DNA of 64,000 bases from contig JASGHF010000001.1 in assembly GCA_047602465.1 (NCBI GenBank), positions 2,604,001 through 2,668,000 on the forward strand, given 5' to 3'. The notes beneath the pieces are model-generated. The model did not search any database. It had not been told where the DNA came from and saw nothing but the letters and a program-made list of their open reading frames with translations. Positions 1-8,471 of the stretch are shown here, piece by piece. How positions within the stretch are numbered: position 1 is the first letter of the stretch; each line of letters opens with the position of its first letter. The translations under genes were made by a program, and so were the position numbers. The stretch is from JADZAI01 sp047602465 (GTDB lineage Bacteria > Pseudomonadota > Alphaproteobacteria > Micropepsales > Micropepsaceae).

Positions 1-626
1 TGCCGGCCGACTTCGTGGAACGCAATGTTCTGGGCTGAATGCTTCGCGGCGGTGGCGATGGGCATGGCCGAGACCAGGCGCTCGGGGAAGCTCGCCATCC
101 ACTCCAGCACCTGCATGCCGCCCATCGAGCCGCCCGCGACGCAGAGCAGCTCGGCGATTCCGAGATGATCGACCAGCAGAACCTGCGCGCGAACCATGTC
201 GCGGATGGTGATGACCGGGAAGGCGAGGCCGAAGGGTTTGCCGGTCTTCGGGTCAATGTCTTTCGGGCCGGTCGTCCCCATGCAGCCGCCGATGACGTTC
301 GAGCAGATGATGAAGAAGCGATTGGTGTCGAAGACAAGGCCGGGGCCGACCATCAGATCCCACCAGCCGGGACGGCCCGTCTGCGGGTTGACGCTGGCGG
401 CGTGCTGATCGCCGGTCAGGGCGTGGCAGAGCAGGATGGCGTTGGAGCGCTGGGCGTTCAGTTCGCCATAGGTGTTGTAGGCGATGGTCACCTGATCCAG
501 CACCTGGCCGGAATCGAGCGTCAGCGCGCCCGGCCCCGTCAGATCGACGGTCAGCGTACGGGCGATGGACTGGATCGGGGCGGCAACGTCCGGCATGGGG
601 GCGTGAAGTGGGGTCGCCCGGGCCAT
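1..626 (-). CDS. metX: Homoserine O-acetyltransferase (3' end outside window)
   Basis: Transfers an acetyl (or succinyl) group to homoserine as the first step committed to methionine; a cytoplasmic alpha/beta hydrolase. About 208 codons are visible, from ATG at 626, and the frame runs off the left edge. The protein starts MARATPLHAP and contains the family stretch LLCHALTGDQHAAS near residue 70, GGCMGTTGPKD in the middle and the nucleophile elbow GGSMGGMQ near residue 180. The segment ending FHEVGR is the last seen. A second in-frame ATG lies 10 codons downstream. It diverges from hisC with only 65 nt between the start codons, so the promoters must be compact or overlapping. Acetyl versus succinyl specificity cannot be read from this part. 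Confidence 0.93.
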   Translation of the reverse strand, partial: MARATPLHAPMPDVAAPIQSIARTLTVDLTGPGALTLDSGQVLDQVTIAYNTYGELNAQRSNAILLCHALTGDQHAASVNPQTGRPGWWDLMVGPGLVFDTNRFFIICSNVIGGCMGTTGPKDIDPKTGKPFGLAFPVITIRDMVRAQVLLVDHLGIAELLCVAGGSMGGMQVLEWMASFPERLVSAMPIATAAKHSAQNIAFHEVGR

Positions 627-691
627 GCTGTCAACAAAAACGGCTGATATCCCTTTGGAATCGGGCCGGGCTTGGCTAGAACCCCGGCATC

Positions 692-1795
692 ATGGCCAGC
701 CCGACCCCCGTTCCCGGCGTTCTCGACATCCAGCCCTATGTGGGCGGCCGTTCGGCCGCGCCGGGCGCGACCCGCGTCTTCAAGCTCTCGTCGAACGAGT
801 CGCCGCTTGGCGCCAGCCCCAAGGCCGTCGCGGCTTTCGGTGAGGCGGCCAGCAAGCTGCATGCCTATCCGGAAGGCTCTTCGGCCGTCCTGCGCGAGGC
901 TGTGGCGGATATTTACGGGCTGAACCCCGAGCGCATCGTCTGCGGCAACGGTTCGGACGAACTGCTGCACCTGATCACCCAGTGCTACTGCCGCCCCGGC
1001 GACGAGGTCCTGTTCTCCGAGCACGGTTTTCTCGTCTATCCGATCGCGGCGCGGGCGGCGTCGGCCATTCCAGTGACGGCGCCGGAAACCGGGCTGACGG
1101 CGAATGTAGATGCGCTCATCGCCAGGCTGTCGCCCAGAACGCGGATCGTCTTTCTCGCCAATCCGAACAACCCGACCGGCACCTATCTGCCGGCGGAAGA
1201 AGTGAAGCGCCTGCATGCGGCGCTGTCGCCCGAGACCATTCTCGTACTCGACGCGGCCTATGCCGAATACGTCAAACGCAACGACTACGAGGCGGGGATC
1301 GAACTGGTCGCCAACTCCGAAAACGTCGTGATGACACGGACGCTTTCGAAGGTTTACGGGCTGGCCGCGCTGCGCGTGGGCTGGGCGTTCTGCCCGGAAG
1401 GCATTGCGGGCGTTCTGAACCGCACGCGCGGACCGTTCAACGTTTCGATCCCGGCGCAGCTCGCCGGTGCGGCGGCGCTGCGCGACACGGGCTTCACGGA
1501 AGCTGCGGTCGCGCACAATACCGAATGGCTGTCGTTTCTTGCAGGTGAGCTGACGCGTGTCGGCTACCGCGTCACCGCAGGGGTCGGAAACTTCATCCTT
1601 GTGCACTTTGACCCTGCGCCGTCGAAGCGGACGGCTGCCGCCGCCGATAATTTCCTGATGCAGCGCGGGTTGATCGTGCGCGGCGTCGCCAATTACGGCC
1701 TGCCGGACGCGCTGCGCATTTCGGTCGGCACCGAAGAGGCGAACCGCCTGCTGGTCGCGGCGCTGCGCGATTTCTGGTTCGCGACCGAAGCATGA
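692..1795 (+). CDS. hisC: Histidinol-phosphate aminotransferase
   Basis: PLP-dependent class II aminotransferase converting imidazole-acetol phosphate and glutamate to histidinol phosphate; related enzymes also transaminate aromatic keto acids. The protein is 367 aa, the usual length. Visible motifs are the substrate region SSNESPLG near residue 27, the PLP-binding stretch NPNNPTGTYL near 150 and the Schiff-base lysine in TLSKVYGLAALRVGWA near 220. Its stop overlaps the start of the prephenate dehydrogenase gene by 4 nt (ATGA), so the two are likely translated together. That context fits a dual role in histidine and tyrosine/phenylalanine synthesis, which is an inference. Confidence 0.95.
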   Translation: MASPTPVPGVLDIQPYVGGRSAAPGATRVFKLSSNESPLGASPKAVAAFGEAASKLHAYPEGSSAVLREAVADIYGLNPERIVCGNGSDELLHLITQCYCRPGDEVLFSEHGFLVYPIAARAASAIPVTAPETGLTANVDALIARLSPRTRIVFLANPNNPTGTYLPAEEVKRLHAALSPETILVLDAAYAEYVKRNDYEAGIELVANSENVVMTRTLSKVYGLAALRVGWAFCPEGIAGVLNRTRGPFNVSIPAQLAGAAALRDTGFTEAAVAHNTEWLSFLAGELTRVGYRVTAGVGNFILVHFDPAPSKRTAAAADNFLMQRGLIVRGVANYGLPDALRISVGTEEANRLLVAALRDFWFATEA

Positions 1796-2715
1796 GCGAG
1801 CCTGGCGCCTTTGGCCGCATCGCGCTTGTCGGCGTCGGCCTGATCGGATCGTCGATCGCCCATGCGGCGCGACGAGCGGGTCTGGCGAACCATATCGCGG
1901 GGTATTCCCGCTCGGCCGAAAGCCGCGCGGCGGCGGCACGCATCGGCTTCTGCGACAGCATCCATGACGACATCGCCGAGTGCGTCAGGGATGCGGATAT
2001 CGTCGTTCTCTGCCTGCCGATCGGCGCGCTAGGGTCTGCGGCGGCTGCCGCGGCGCCGGCGCTGAAGCGCGGCGCGATCCTCACCGATGTCGGCTCGGTG
2101 AAGGTGGCGGTCGTTCGCGATGCCGGTCCGCATGTGCCGGACGGCGTGCATTTCATTCCCGGCCATCCGATCGCGGGCACCGAAAACTCAGGCCCCGAAT
2201 CCGGCTTCGCGACCTTGTTCGATGATCGCTGGTGCATCCTGACGCCGCCGCCGGGAACGGACGCGGCGGCGGTCGAGCGTCTGTCGGCGTTCTGGAGCGC
2301 GCTCGGCTCGAAGGTCGATGTGATGGAACCTCGCCATCACGACATGGTGCTGGCGATCACCAGCCACCTGCCGCACCTCATCGCCTATAACATCGTCGGC
2401 ACCGCGGCCGATCTTGAGGATGTGACGCAGAGCGAGGTCATCAAATACTCGGCCGGCGGCTTCCGCGACTTCACGCGCATCGCGGCGTCCGACCCGACGA
2501 TGTGGCGCGATGTGTTCCTGAACAATCGCGAGGCGGTGCTGGAGATGCTCCAGCGCTTTACCGAGGATCTGACGGCGCTGCAGCGGGCGATCCGTTGGGG
2601 CGACGGCGACAGCCTGTTCACGCTGTTCAGCCGCACGCGCGCCATTCGCCGCTCGATCATCGAAGCGGGGCAGGAATCCGCCGCGCCGAATTTCGGACGC
2701 GACAAACCCGCCTGA
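1792..2715 (+). CDS. tyrC: Prephenate/arogenate dehydrogenase
   Basis: Oxidative decarboxylation of prephenate or arogenate in tyrosine synthesis. The 307 aa protein opens with a Rossmann dinucleotide motif, GVGLIGSSIAHAARRAG, at residues 14-30, and has the family signature HPIAGTENSGPESGF near residue 125. The C-terminal helical domain holds TSHLPHLIAYNIVG. The start ATG overlaps the hisC stop by 4 nt. No ACT or chorismate mutase domain is attached, as in the cyclohexadienyl dehydrogenases of other alphaproteobacteria. It ends directly against the convergent DUF2125 gene with no spacer. Confidence 0.93.
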   Translation: MSEPGAFGRIALVGVGLIGSSIAHAARRAGLANHIAGYSRSAESRAAAARIGFCDSIHDDIAECVRDADIVVLCLPIGALGSAAAAAAPALKRGAILTDVGSVKVAVVRDAGPHVPDGVHFIPGHPIAGTENSGPESGFATLFDDRWCILTPPPGTDAAAVERLSAFWSALGSKVDVMEPRHHDMVLAITSHLPHLIAYNIVGTAADLEDVTQSEVIKYSAGGFRDFTRIAASDPTMWRDVFLNNREAVLEMLQRFTEDLTALQRAIRWGDGDSLFTLFSRTRAIRRSIIEAGQESAAPNFGRDKPA

Positions 2716-3714
2716 TCAGTCGAGCGGCGCGAGGCCCGACAGCGTAAACGGACCGAAGGTCACGCGGCCGTCTTTCAGCGTCAGCGCCACGGGCGTGCCG
2801 CCCGGCGCATCCGGCAACGTCGCACCGGGATTGGCGATGACGCCGTTGGCGCTCATCGCGTCGATGAGCTGGCGTATGCCGATGACCTTGAAATCGAGCT
2901 GACCCTTGAAACGATTGGCGGCGTCGAGCGCGAGTTTGCCTGTGCCCTTGGCGCTGACCTGGCCCCAGTCGAGGTCGAGGCGCGCGATATCGGCGGCGGT
3001 GCCGCTTTCGCCGAGATAGTTGATCAGCGTTTCGCGATCCGGAGCGCGCCAGCCCTTTGAAAACGGGGGCAGGTCTGTCAGCCGCGCCGAGAAGCGGATG
3101 GCGGCGATGCGCGTGCCGAGGCGTGGCGCCGGTTCGGGGGGAAGCTCGATTTTGTCGGCGGAGAAGGCGACGTCAAAGGTTTCGCGGCCGCGTGCCGATC
3201 CCTCGACGAAGCGCGTGTCGGCTTGCAGGCGGGCCGCAAAAAGCTGCCATCCCGAGCCGTCTTCGCGCGTACCCTCAAGGCCTGCTTGGCGGAATTCGAT
3301 ATCGGCGCCCAGGAAGGCGCCCTGAAGGGAAAAACGGACGCTGGCGAGCACCAGCGACGGGCGGATTGTGAGACTTTCCGGTGTGTCGGTGTCGCGCCAG
3401 GCGAAGCGCGCCGCCCCTTCGGCGCGGACCAGAAGATGCGTCGGGCGCCAGGGCATCGCTTCGATCCGGATGCTGCCCGCCTCAACCACCGCAGTGCCGG
3501 CGCGCCAGGTGACGCCGGTGAGGACGACGCCGAGGCGGATCGGGAACCCGCCCCATTCGGCAGAGGCGTAGGTGAGGGTATTGCCGCGCGCCCGTTCGGT
3601 GGCGACGGCGGTGTCGAAGCCCTTTTTGGCCTGGTCGAGGGCGTAGAACCAATAGGCGGTATAGGCGCCCATCAGCGCCAGAATCAGACCGATCAGGACG
3701 AGATATCGCCTCAT
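2716..3714 (-). CDS. DUF2125 domain protein
   Basis: A 332 aa protein of the alphaproteobacterial DUF2125 family; function unknown. One N-terminal hydrophobic segment (residues 4-24, YLVLIGLILALMGAYTAYWF) should anchor it in the inner membrane with the rest in the periplasm. The family stretch YASAEWGGFPIRLGV follows at about residue 50. The body is rich in short beta-type repeats like those of lipid-contacting periplasmic proteins, but that comparison is only by eye. It is the last gene of a leftward run and its ATG overlaps the preceding stop by 4 nt. Confidence 0.85.
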   Translation of the reverse strand: MRRYLVLIGLILALMGAYTAYWFYALDQAKKGFDTAVATERARGNTLTYASAEWGGFPIRLGVVLTGVTWRAGTAVVEAGSIRIEAMPWRPTHLLVRAEGAARFAWRDTDTPESLTIRPSLVLASVRFSLQGAFLGADIEFRQAGLEGTREDGSGWQLFAARLQADTRFVEGSARGRETFDVAFSADKIELPPEPAPRLGTRIAAIRFSARLTDLPPFSKGWRAPDRETLINYLGESGTAADIARLDLDWGQVSAKGTGKLALDAANRFKGQLDFKVIGIRQLIDAMSANGVIANPGATLPDAPGGTPVALTLKDGRVTFGPFTLSGLAPLD

Positions 3715-4880
3715 AGCTTCACTTTCGCGACGTGCCCGATGCGCGCGAGGCCGGCAAGCGCCGCCTTCTCGCGCACCTTGAAGGCGGCGTCGGCCTTGAT
3801 GCCGCCCTCGCGCCAGATCTTGCGGACATTCAAGGCATTTGCAGGGCGGTCGGCCTTGGCGTCGACGCGCCCGACCATGCGGTCGCCATCGAGCAGTGGA
3901 TAGACATAGTAACCGAATTTCCGCTTCGCCTCGGGTACGAAGATCTCGATCGTATAGTCGAAGCCGAACAGCCGCTTCAGCCGCTTGCGGTCGCGGATCG
4001 CCGGATCGAAGGGGCTGAGCGCCCGCATCATGGCGGGCGGCGGCGGGGCGGTGTCGCGCAAGGCTTCAAGTTCGGGCAGGGCGAGCGCCGCCGTGTGGCT
4101 GCCGTCTGCCGTCTCGATGCGGACATCGATCAGGCGGCGGCGGTTCCTGGCCACCCAGCGTTCGACATCCTCGTGGGGGATGAGCGCCCAGAAATTCGTA
4201 ATCTCGCGCGGTGTCGCGAAACCGAGGCGCTGAAGCGCGGCGCGGCAGGCCCAGTCGACGGTCGCAGCCTTCGGATGGGCGGCGATGTGTGTGTCGGGCG
4301 GGATCACCCGCTCTGCGAGGTCGTAGATTTTCTCAAAGCCGTCGCGGCGGGTGATGGCGAGGGCGCCGGTATGCCAGAGGGCCTCCAGCGCCGTCTTGGA
4401 GCGGCTCCAGCCCCACATCTCGCCGGTGGTGCCAGGATCGTCGAAGGCGCGTGCCGGCAGCGGGCCTTCGGCCGCGATGCGGTCGAGCACGCGCTTCAGG
4501 ATGCGCTTGGAGCCGAGACGTTCGCCCCACCAGTTCTGGTCGCGCAGCTTTTGCTTCGCGCGAGCGAAGCGGCCCTTCCAGTGCGGATAGAAGGCCATCG
4601 GAATGATCGAGGCGTCGTGGGTCCAGTGTTCGAAGACCTGCCGCTCGTCGTGATGGAGGCGCGCCAGATCTGCCGGCCGATAGGCGTCGTCGCGGCTGGC
4701 GAGGATGTGGTGATGGGCGCGGGCGACGGTCTGGATGCTATCGACCTGAACGAAGCCGAGCGCTTCGATCGCCGCCATCGGGCCGTGCGGCGGCGTGGCG
4801 GGATCGTGACCGAGGCCGTGGGTATGCAGAAAAATGCGCCGCGCATCGGCGTTGCCGAGCGAGAGCGGCGCGCGGGTCAT
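3711..4880 (-). CDS. YcaQ-like winged-helix DNA glycosylase family protein
   Basis: A 389 aa protein of the HTH_42 family that includes the interstrand crosslink DNA glycosylases YcaQ and AlkX. It starts MTRAPLSLGNADARRI, has the family block ALGFVQVDSIQTVARAHH near residue 40 and FEHWTHDASIIPM near 95, and ends with a region containing FDPAIRDRKRLKRLFGFDYT near residue 310. The chosen ATG at 4880 overlaps the plsC stop by 4 nt, which fits translational coupling; a longer open frame upstream runs through plsC and was not used. A repair role is inferred from the family. Its place among envelope genes is unexplained. Confidence 0.85.
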   Translation of the reverse strand: MTRAPLSLGNADARRIFLHTHGLGHDPATPPHGPMAAIEALGFVQVDSIQTVARAHHHILASRDDAYRPADLARLHHDERQVFEHWTHDASIIPMAFYPHWKGRFARAKQKLRDQNWWGERLGSKRILKRVLDRIAAEGPLPARAFDDPGTTGEMWGWSRSKTALEALWHTGALAITRRDGFEKIYDLAERVIPPDTHIAAHPKAATVDWACRAALQRLGFATPREITNFWALIPHEDVERWVARNRRRLIDVRIETADGSHTAALALPELEALRDTAPPPPAMMRALSPFDPAIRDRKRLKRLFGFDYTIEIFVPEAKRKFGYYVYPLLDGDRMVGRVDAKADRPANALNVRKIWREGGIKADAAFKVREKAALAGLARIGHVAKVKL

Positions 4881-5590
4881 GCCGACGGCGCCGCGGGTGC
4901 GAGCGCGGCGGTGGCCGCTTCGATGCGCGTTTCCAGTTCGGACATAAAGGCGGCGCGCTTCAGGCCCGGCGGAATGGCGGGCAGGAACTCGACCACGATG
5001 GTGCCGGGATAGCGTTTCCAGCCGCGCCAGAAATGCCCCGAATTGAGCGCGAACGGCACGCACGACACGCCAAGCTGGGTGTAGATCGCGGCGACGCCCG
5101 GTTTGTAGTCGGGCGCGGCGCCCGGCTTCTTGCGCGTGCCTTCGGGGAAGATCGCGACGGGGCGCCCGGACGCGAGGCGATCCTTCGCCTGGCGCAGCAA
5201 TTCGCGTAGGGCGGCGGCGTGGGCGCCGCGATCGAGCGCGATCATCTTCGTCTTGCGCACATACCAGCCATAAAACGGCACGCTGAGGAGCTGACGCTTC
5301 AACACCAGTGCCGGGTCCTTCACGACGAGCGGCAGGGCGACCGTGTCCCACATCGCCTGATGCTTGCCGGCGACGATGCAGGGGCTTTCGGGGATGTGTT
5401 CGCGGCCGCGCACCTCGTAGCGGAGGCCGCAGATGACCTTGAGGCCCCAGAGGGTGGCGCGGCCCCACAGCTCGACGCCCTTCACCGACCAGCGGCGCGG
5501 CCCCAGCAGAGCGGGCAGCCAGGCGACATTCATCGCCACCGAGACCAGCGCGAAGTAGATCTGGAAGAGGATCGAGCGCAGCGCGACCAT
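4877..5590 (-). CDS. plsC: 1-acyl-sn-glycerol-3-phosphate acyltransferase
   Basis: Acylates lysophosphatidic acid to phosphatidic acid at the inner membrane. The 237 aa protein begins MVALRSILFQIYFALV with a hydrophobic N-terminus. The catalytic HX4D box appears as GKHQAMWDT near residue 75, and the phosphate-binding box as AIFPEGTRKKPG near residue 150. The ATG at 5590 lies 11 nt after the ydcF stop, and its own stop overlaps the YcaQ-like gene. The gene is in a leftward ydcF-plsC-YcaQ-like-DUF2125 run. Confidence 0.92.
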   Translation of the reverse strand: MVALRSILFQIYFALVSVAMNVAWLPALLGPRRWSVKGVELWGRATLWGLKVICGLRYEVRGREHIPESPCIVAGKHQAMWDTVALPLVVKDPALVLKRQLLSVPFYGWYVRKTKMIALDRGAHAAALRELLRQAKDRLASGRPVAIFPEGTRKKPGAAPDYKPGVAAIYTQLGVSCVPFALNSGHFWRGWKRYPGTIVVEFLPAIPPGLKRAAFMSELETRIEAATAALAPAAPSA

Positions 5591-5601
5591 GAGACGGGGT
5601 T

Positions 5602-6240
5602 CTACAGTCCCGACATGGCGAGCAGCCTGCTGCCGCCGATACGCGCCTGGGCGGCGACATATTTGACGTATTCGCCGGCCATCAGTTTCAGCGTCGCTGG
5701 ATCGCGCCAGGCCCCCGCAGCGGTGAGCGAGGCCGGCATGACCGGATAGGGAATCAGCGTCACGCCTTCCATCTGGCTGCTGAGCTCCAGCAGGGCGCGG
5801 GGCATGTGATAGGAGGCGGTCACGACGATCACGCTGCGGAAGCCCTTGGCCTTCGCCCATTGCGCCGCCTCGGCGGCGTTGCCGGGCGTGTTCTGGGCGT
5901 ACCAGCCGAGATCGACGCAGCAATCGAAGGCGGCGTCGGAGTTGGGGTGCTGGTTGCGCAGCGCCGCCCGGCTGGTCGCCTCGTGCAGACCGGAGATCAG
6001 CAGGCGCTTGCCGTGGCCGGACTGGAGCAGATCGAGCGCCGCATCGATGCGGTCATCGCCGCCGGTCAGCACGACGATGCCTTCCGCCAGCGGCGCTTCG
6101 CGCGGGCGCATGGGCAGCGTGGTGACGAAGGCCGCGAAGCCGCCGGCAAACGCGGCGAACACGATCACGGTCAGCTTCAACAGGCCGCCGAGCCAGCGCC
6201 GCTTGCGGCGCGGCGGGCGCGATGTGGAGGTCTCGGTCAC
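5602..6240 (-). CDS. YdcF family protein (DUF218)
   Basis: A 212 aa protein with one N-terminal membrane segment (residues 18-40, GLLKLTVIVFAAFAGGFAAF) after a basic stretch, then a DUF218 domain. Visible family marks are EGIVVLTGGDDRIDAALDLL near residue 55 and VVTASYHMPRALLEL near 138. DUF218 proteins such as SanA and ElyC act in envelope maintenance; the reaction is not established. In many alphaproteobacteria this gene lies beside ftsEX and plsC. Here plsC is directly downstream, but a TetR/MAPEG pair separates it from ftsX. Confidence 0.88.
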   Translation of the reverse strand: MTETSTSRPPRRKRRWLGGLLKLTVIVFAAFAGGFAAFVTTLPMRPREAPLAEGIVVLTGGDDRIDAALDLLQSGHGKRLLISGLHEATSRAALRNQHPNSDAAFDCCVDLGWYAQNTPGNAAEAAQWAKAKGFRSVIVVTASYHMPRALLELSSQMEGVTLIPYPVMPASLTAAGAWRDPATLKLMAGEYVKYVAAQARIGGSRLLAMSGL

Positions 6241-6318
6241 GGGCCGGAGTATCGCACTTGCCGCACCGCTTGGGAATCGGCGGTTTTGCCGTGCGCGGCT
6301 TTGCGTCCGGCTTGGCCG

Positions 6319-6978
6319 TCAGGCCTGGCTGGCGGCGGCGAACACTTTGCCGAGAGCCTGAATGAGCTGTTCGTCGGAATAGAGCAGCGGGTCGCCTTGC
6401 GATTCGACCAGCCCTTTCATGGTGAGGATACCGAGGGCCGATGCGAAGGCGAGAAAAGCTAGAAGACGCGGTTCGACGCCGCGCCTGGACTTGCCGCCGA
6501 GCTTGCGGACGGCGCCGGCGAGAAGCATGTCGTTGATCGGGCGCACGCGCGCCAGCTGGTCCGGTGAAACCTGCAGGCCGGACGTACCGGTGACCTGACC
6601 CAGCAGATAGGCGAGGCGGAAATCATCCATCTGCGGCGCGAAACCTTCGACCGTGTTGCGGATGATCGCGGCGAGCGCGGCGGGCCCGGTATCGGCCTCC
6701 TCGACGGCATCGCGCACCCGCGCCGCCTGACCGTGCCAAACGGCGAACACCAACTCGAACACCAGCGCCTCTTTCGAGGCGAAGTAATAATAGATGCCTG
6801 TCTTCGACATGCCGGCTTCGCGCGCTACGGCATCGAGCGTCACGGCCGCCAGACCGTCACGCATCAGCACGGCGCGGGCGGCGACGAGAATGTCTTCGCG
6901 CGAGCGGTCGCGCCGCCGTTGCTGACGGGCGCGCCGCGCCTCGGCCTGATCGGAAAGCTTCTTCGCCATCGACGCCAT
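6319..6978 (-). CDS. TetR/AcrR family transcriptional regulator
   Basis: A 219 aa repressor-type regulator. The N-terminal helix-turn-helix domain spans residues 25-75, with SREDILVAARAVLMRDG and the recognition region MSKTGIYYYFASKEALVFEL. The C-terminal half is a helical ligand and dimerisation domain. ATG at 6978 was chosen; an in-frame ATG at 6969 is a second option. It diverges from the MAPEG gene, and a long palindrome lies in the gap at 7032-7064, which suggests control of itself and of that gene. The ligand is unknown. Confidence 0.9.
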   Translation of the reverse strand: MASMAKKLSDQAEARRARQQRRRDRSREDILVAARAVLMRDGLAAVTLDAVAREAGMSKTGIYYYFASKEALVFELVFAVWHGQAARVRDAVEEADTGPAALAAIIRNTVEGFAPQMDDFRLAYLLGQVTGTSGLQVSPDQLARVRPINDMLLAGAVRKLGGKSRRGVEPRLLAFLAFASALGILTMKGLVESQGDPLLYSDEQLIQALGKVFAAASQA

Positions 6979-7031
6979 GTCCGCGAGAGTAAACAGAAAA
7001 TCTACTCATTTTCCAATAAAATGTCCATAAA

Positions 7032-7064
7032 TTGACTTTTTCGACCATTGGTCTAAAAAGTCAA
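7032..7064. promoter_or_regulatory. 33 bp palindrome between TetR and MAPEG genes
   Basis: Perfect 10 bp arms TTGACTTTTT (7032-7041) and AAAAAGTCAA (7055-7064) enclose an inner GACC-ATT-GGTC inverted repeat centred on 7048. Only the 7042/7054 pair is mismatched. It lies in the 128 bp gap between the divergent TetR and MAPEG starts, the expected position for a TetR-family operator. The tract is AT-rich in a GC-rich neighbourhood. Binding by the adjacent regulator is inferred. Confidence 0.6.
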
Positions 7065-7106
7065 ATGGTTCCGCATGAGGCGTGACCGGAAGCTTCGGGG
7101 CGTTTC

Positions 7107-7568
7107 ATGGATCAGCTGAACCTCGCCAATCCTGTTTTCGCAGCCTATGCGATCGCCGCCGCCATCATGCTGCTGAAGGGGGTCGCGATGTCGTGGCTGA
7201 CCGTCGCGCGGCTGGTGTCCGAGAATGCCGGGCTGCGCAGCCCCGAAGATCTGCGGAACACGCCGCTCAACCGCAATCCGCATCCCGCGCAGTTGGGACC
7301 GAACGAGCGCGTCGACCGCATCCGGCGCATCCAGCAGAACGATCTGGAGAACCTGCCATATTTTTTCGTCGCCGGATTGCTCTACGTCACCACCATGCCG
7401 CCGCTGTGGCTGGCGCAGGCGCTGTTCTACGGCTACGCGGTGACGCGGCTTGGGCATTTCCTAGCTTACTACACCGCGCAGAATCACGAGGTGCGGGCGG
7501 CGCTGTGGACGCCCGGCTCGCTGATCATTGTTTACCTGGCCGGAGCATCGCTGGTCGCGGCGATCTGA
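7107..7568 (+). CDS. MAPEG family membrane protein
   Basis: A 153 aa protein of the membrane-associated eicosanoid and glutathione metabolism family. Four hydrophobic segments are visible, the first at residues 8-30 (NPVFAAYAIAAAIMLLKGVA). The family stretch RIRRIQQNDLENLPYFFVAG, near residue 70, holds the conserved basic and Asn-Asp residues of glutathione-binding members. Bacterial members are often glutathione transferases or peroxidases, but substrates are usually unknown. The divergent TetR gene and shared palindrome suggest induction by a small molecule, possibly a xenobiotic (inference). Confidence 0.87.
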   Translation: MDQLNLANPVFAAYAIAAAIMLLKGVAMSWLTVARLVSENAGLRSPEDLRNTPLNRNPHPAQLGPNERVDRIRRIQQNDLENLPYFFVAGLLYVTTMPPLWLAQALFYGYAVTRLGHFLAYYTAQNHEVRAALWTPGSLIIVYLAGASLVAAI

Positions 7569-7580
7569 CCGGGGCGGCCG

Positions 7581-8471
7581 CTAGGTCGATGCGAGGAAGC
7601 GGCGGACTTCAAGACGTGCCGTCGCCATCGCGATGAAGGCGGCGGCGAGCGGCACCAGCGCGAACCAGAGAAGGTCGCTCCAGCCGGGGAGCAGCGCCGG
7701 GAGCGAGAGCAGGTCGACGCTGCCGAGAAGCGACAGGATCACGACGAAGAGCGCGGCGCCCGCAAGACCGACAAGGCCCGCCTGTCCGCCGAGCAGCAGG
7801 AAGCGGCCTTGCACCTCGTTCGCAATGAAGCCGGGTTTCGCGCCGGTGCGGTGCAGGACGTCGACGACGTCGCGGTGGGCGTTGAGCGCCGCGCGCACCG
7901 CGAAGACGACCGAGGCGGCGGCGGCGAGCGCGATGAGGGCGAGAATGGCATAGGCGGCCCAGCCGATGGTGGAGGAGGCGGCGGTCAGCCCTTCGTTCCA
8001 GCGGCTGTGATCGTCGAACGTCGCGCCGGGCGCGGCGACGCTGAGTTCATCGCGGAGGCGGGCGGCGTCGAGCGGCGTTTCGGGGTCGAGCGTGACAGCT
8101 ATGACGACCGGCACCGGCACGGCGGCGAGATCGACATCGCCGAGCCAGGGCCGCAGCAGCTCGGCGCTTTCATCCGGCGAGAGGCGGCGCGATGAAGCGA
8201 TGCCGGGCGTCGTCTCCAGAACGCTCATGGCGCCTTCGACCTGGATTTCCATCGCGATGCCGTCGGCCTCGACGATCTGCACCGTTGCCTCGCCCGAGAG
8301 GCCCTGCGACCAGGCATCGGCGAGCCGGGCCGCGCCCAGCGCCAGCGCCAGCGTCAGGCAGGCGAGGAACGACATGATCGCCATGACGCCGAAGAGCGCC
8401 CCTTCGCCGCCGCCGCCGCGCGGGAAGAGGGGCGTCGGCCGCAGCGGCCTGGCTTCCGGGTTCACGTCCAT
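7581..8471 (-). CDS. ftsX: Cell division protein FtsX (ABC transporter-like permease)
   Basis: Membrane partner of FtsE; the complex controls septal peptidoglycan hydrolases. The 296 aa protein has an N-terminal membrane segment (residues 25-48), a periplasmic domain of about 110 residues (SVLETTPGIASSRRLSPDE), and three C-terminal membrane segments around residues 165-290 (YAILALIALAAAASVVFAVR; LVGLAGAALFVVILSLLG; LLWFALVPLAAAFIAMATA). Its start overlaps the ftsE stop by 10 nt, so the two are cotranslated. It is on the short side, as other alphaproteobacterial FtsX proteins are. Confidence 0.87.
   Translation of the reverse strand: MDVNPEARPLRPTPLFPRGGGGEGALFGVMAIMSFLACLTLALALGAARLADAWSQGLSGEATVQIVEADGIAMEIQVEGAMSVLETTPGIASSRRLSPDESAELLRPWLGDVDLAAVPVPVVIAVTLDPETPLDAARLRDELSVAAPGATFDDHSRWNEGLTAASSTIGWAAYAILALIALAAAASVVFAVRAALNAHRDVVDVLHRTGAKPGFIANEVQGRFLLLGGQAGLVGLAGAALFVVILSLLGSVDLLSLPALLPGWSDLLWFALVPLAAAFIAMATARLEVRRFLAST

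Noticed and set aside
627..691. Possible SAM-type riboswitch upstream of metX
   Set aside because: Only 65 nt separate metX and hisC, and I could not match the conserved SAM-II or SAM/SAH core there.
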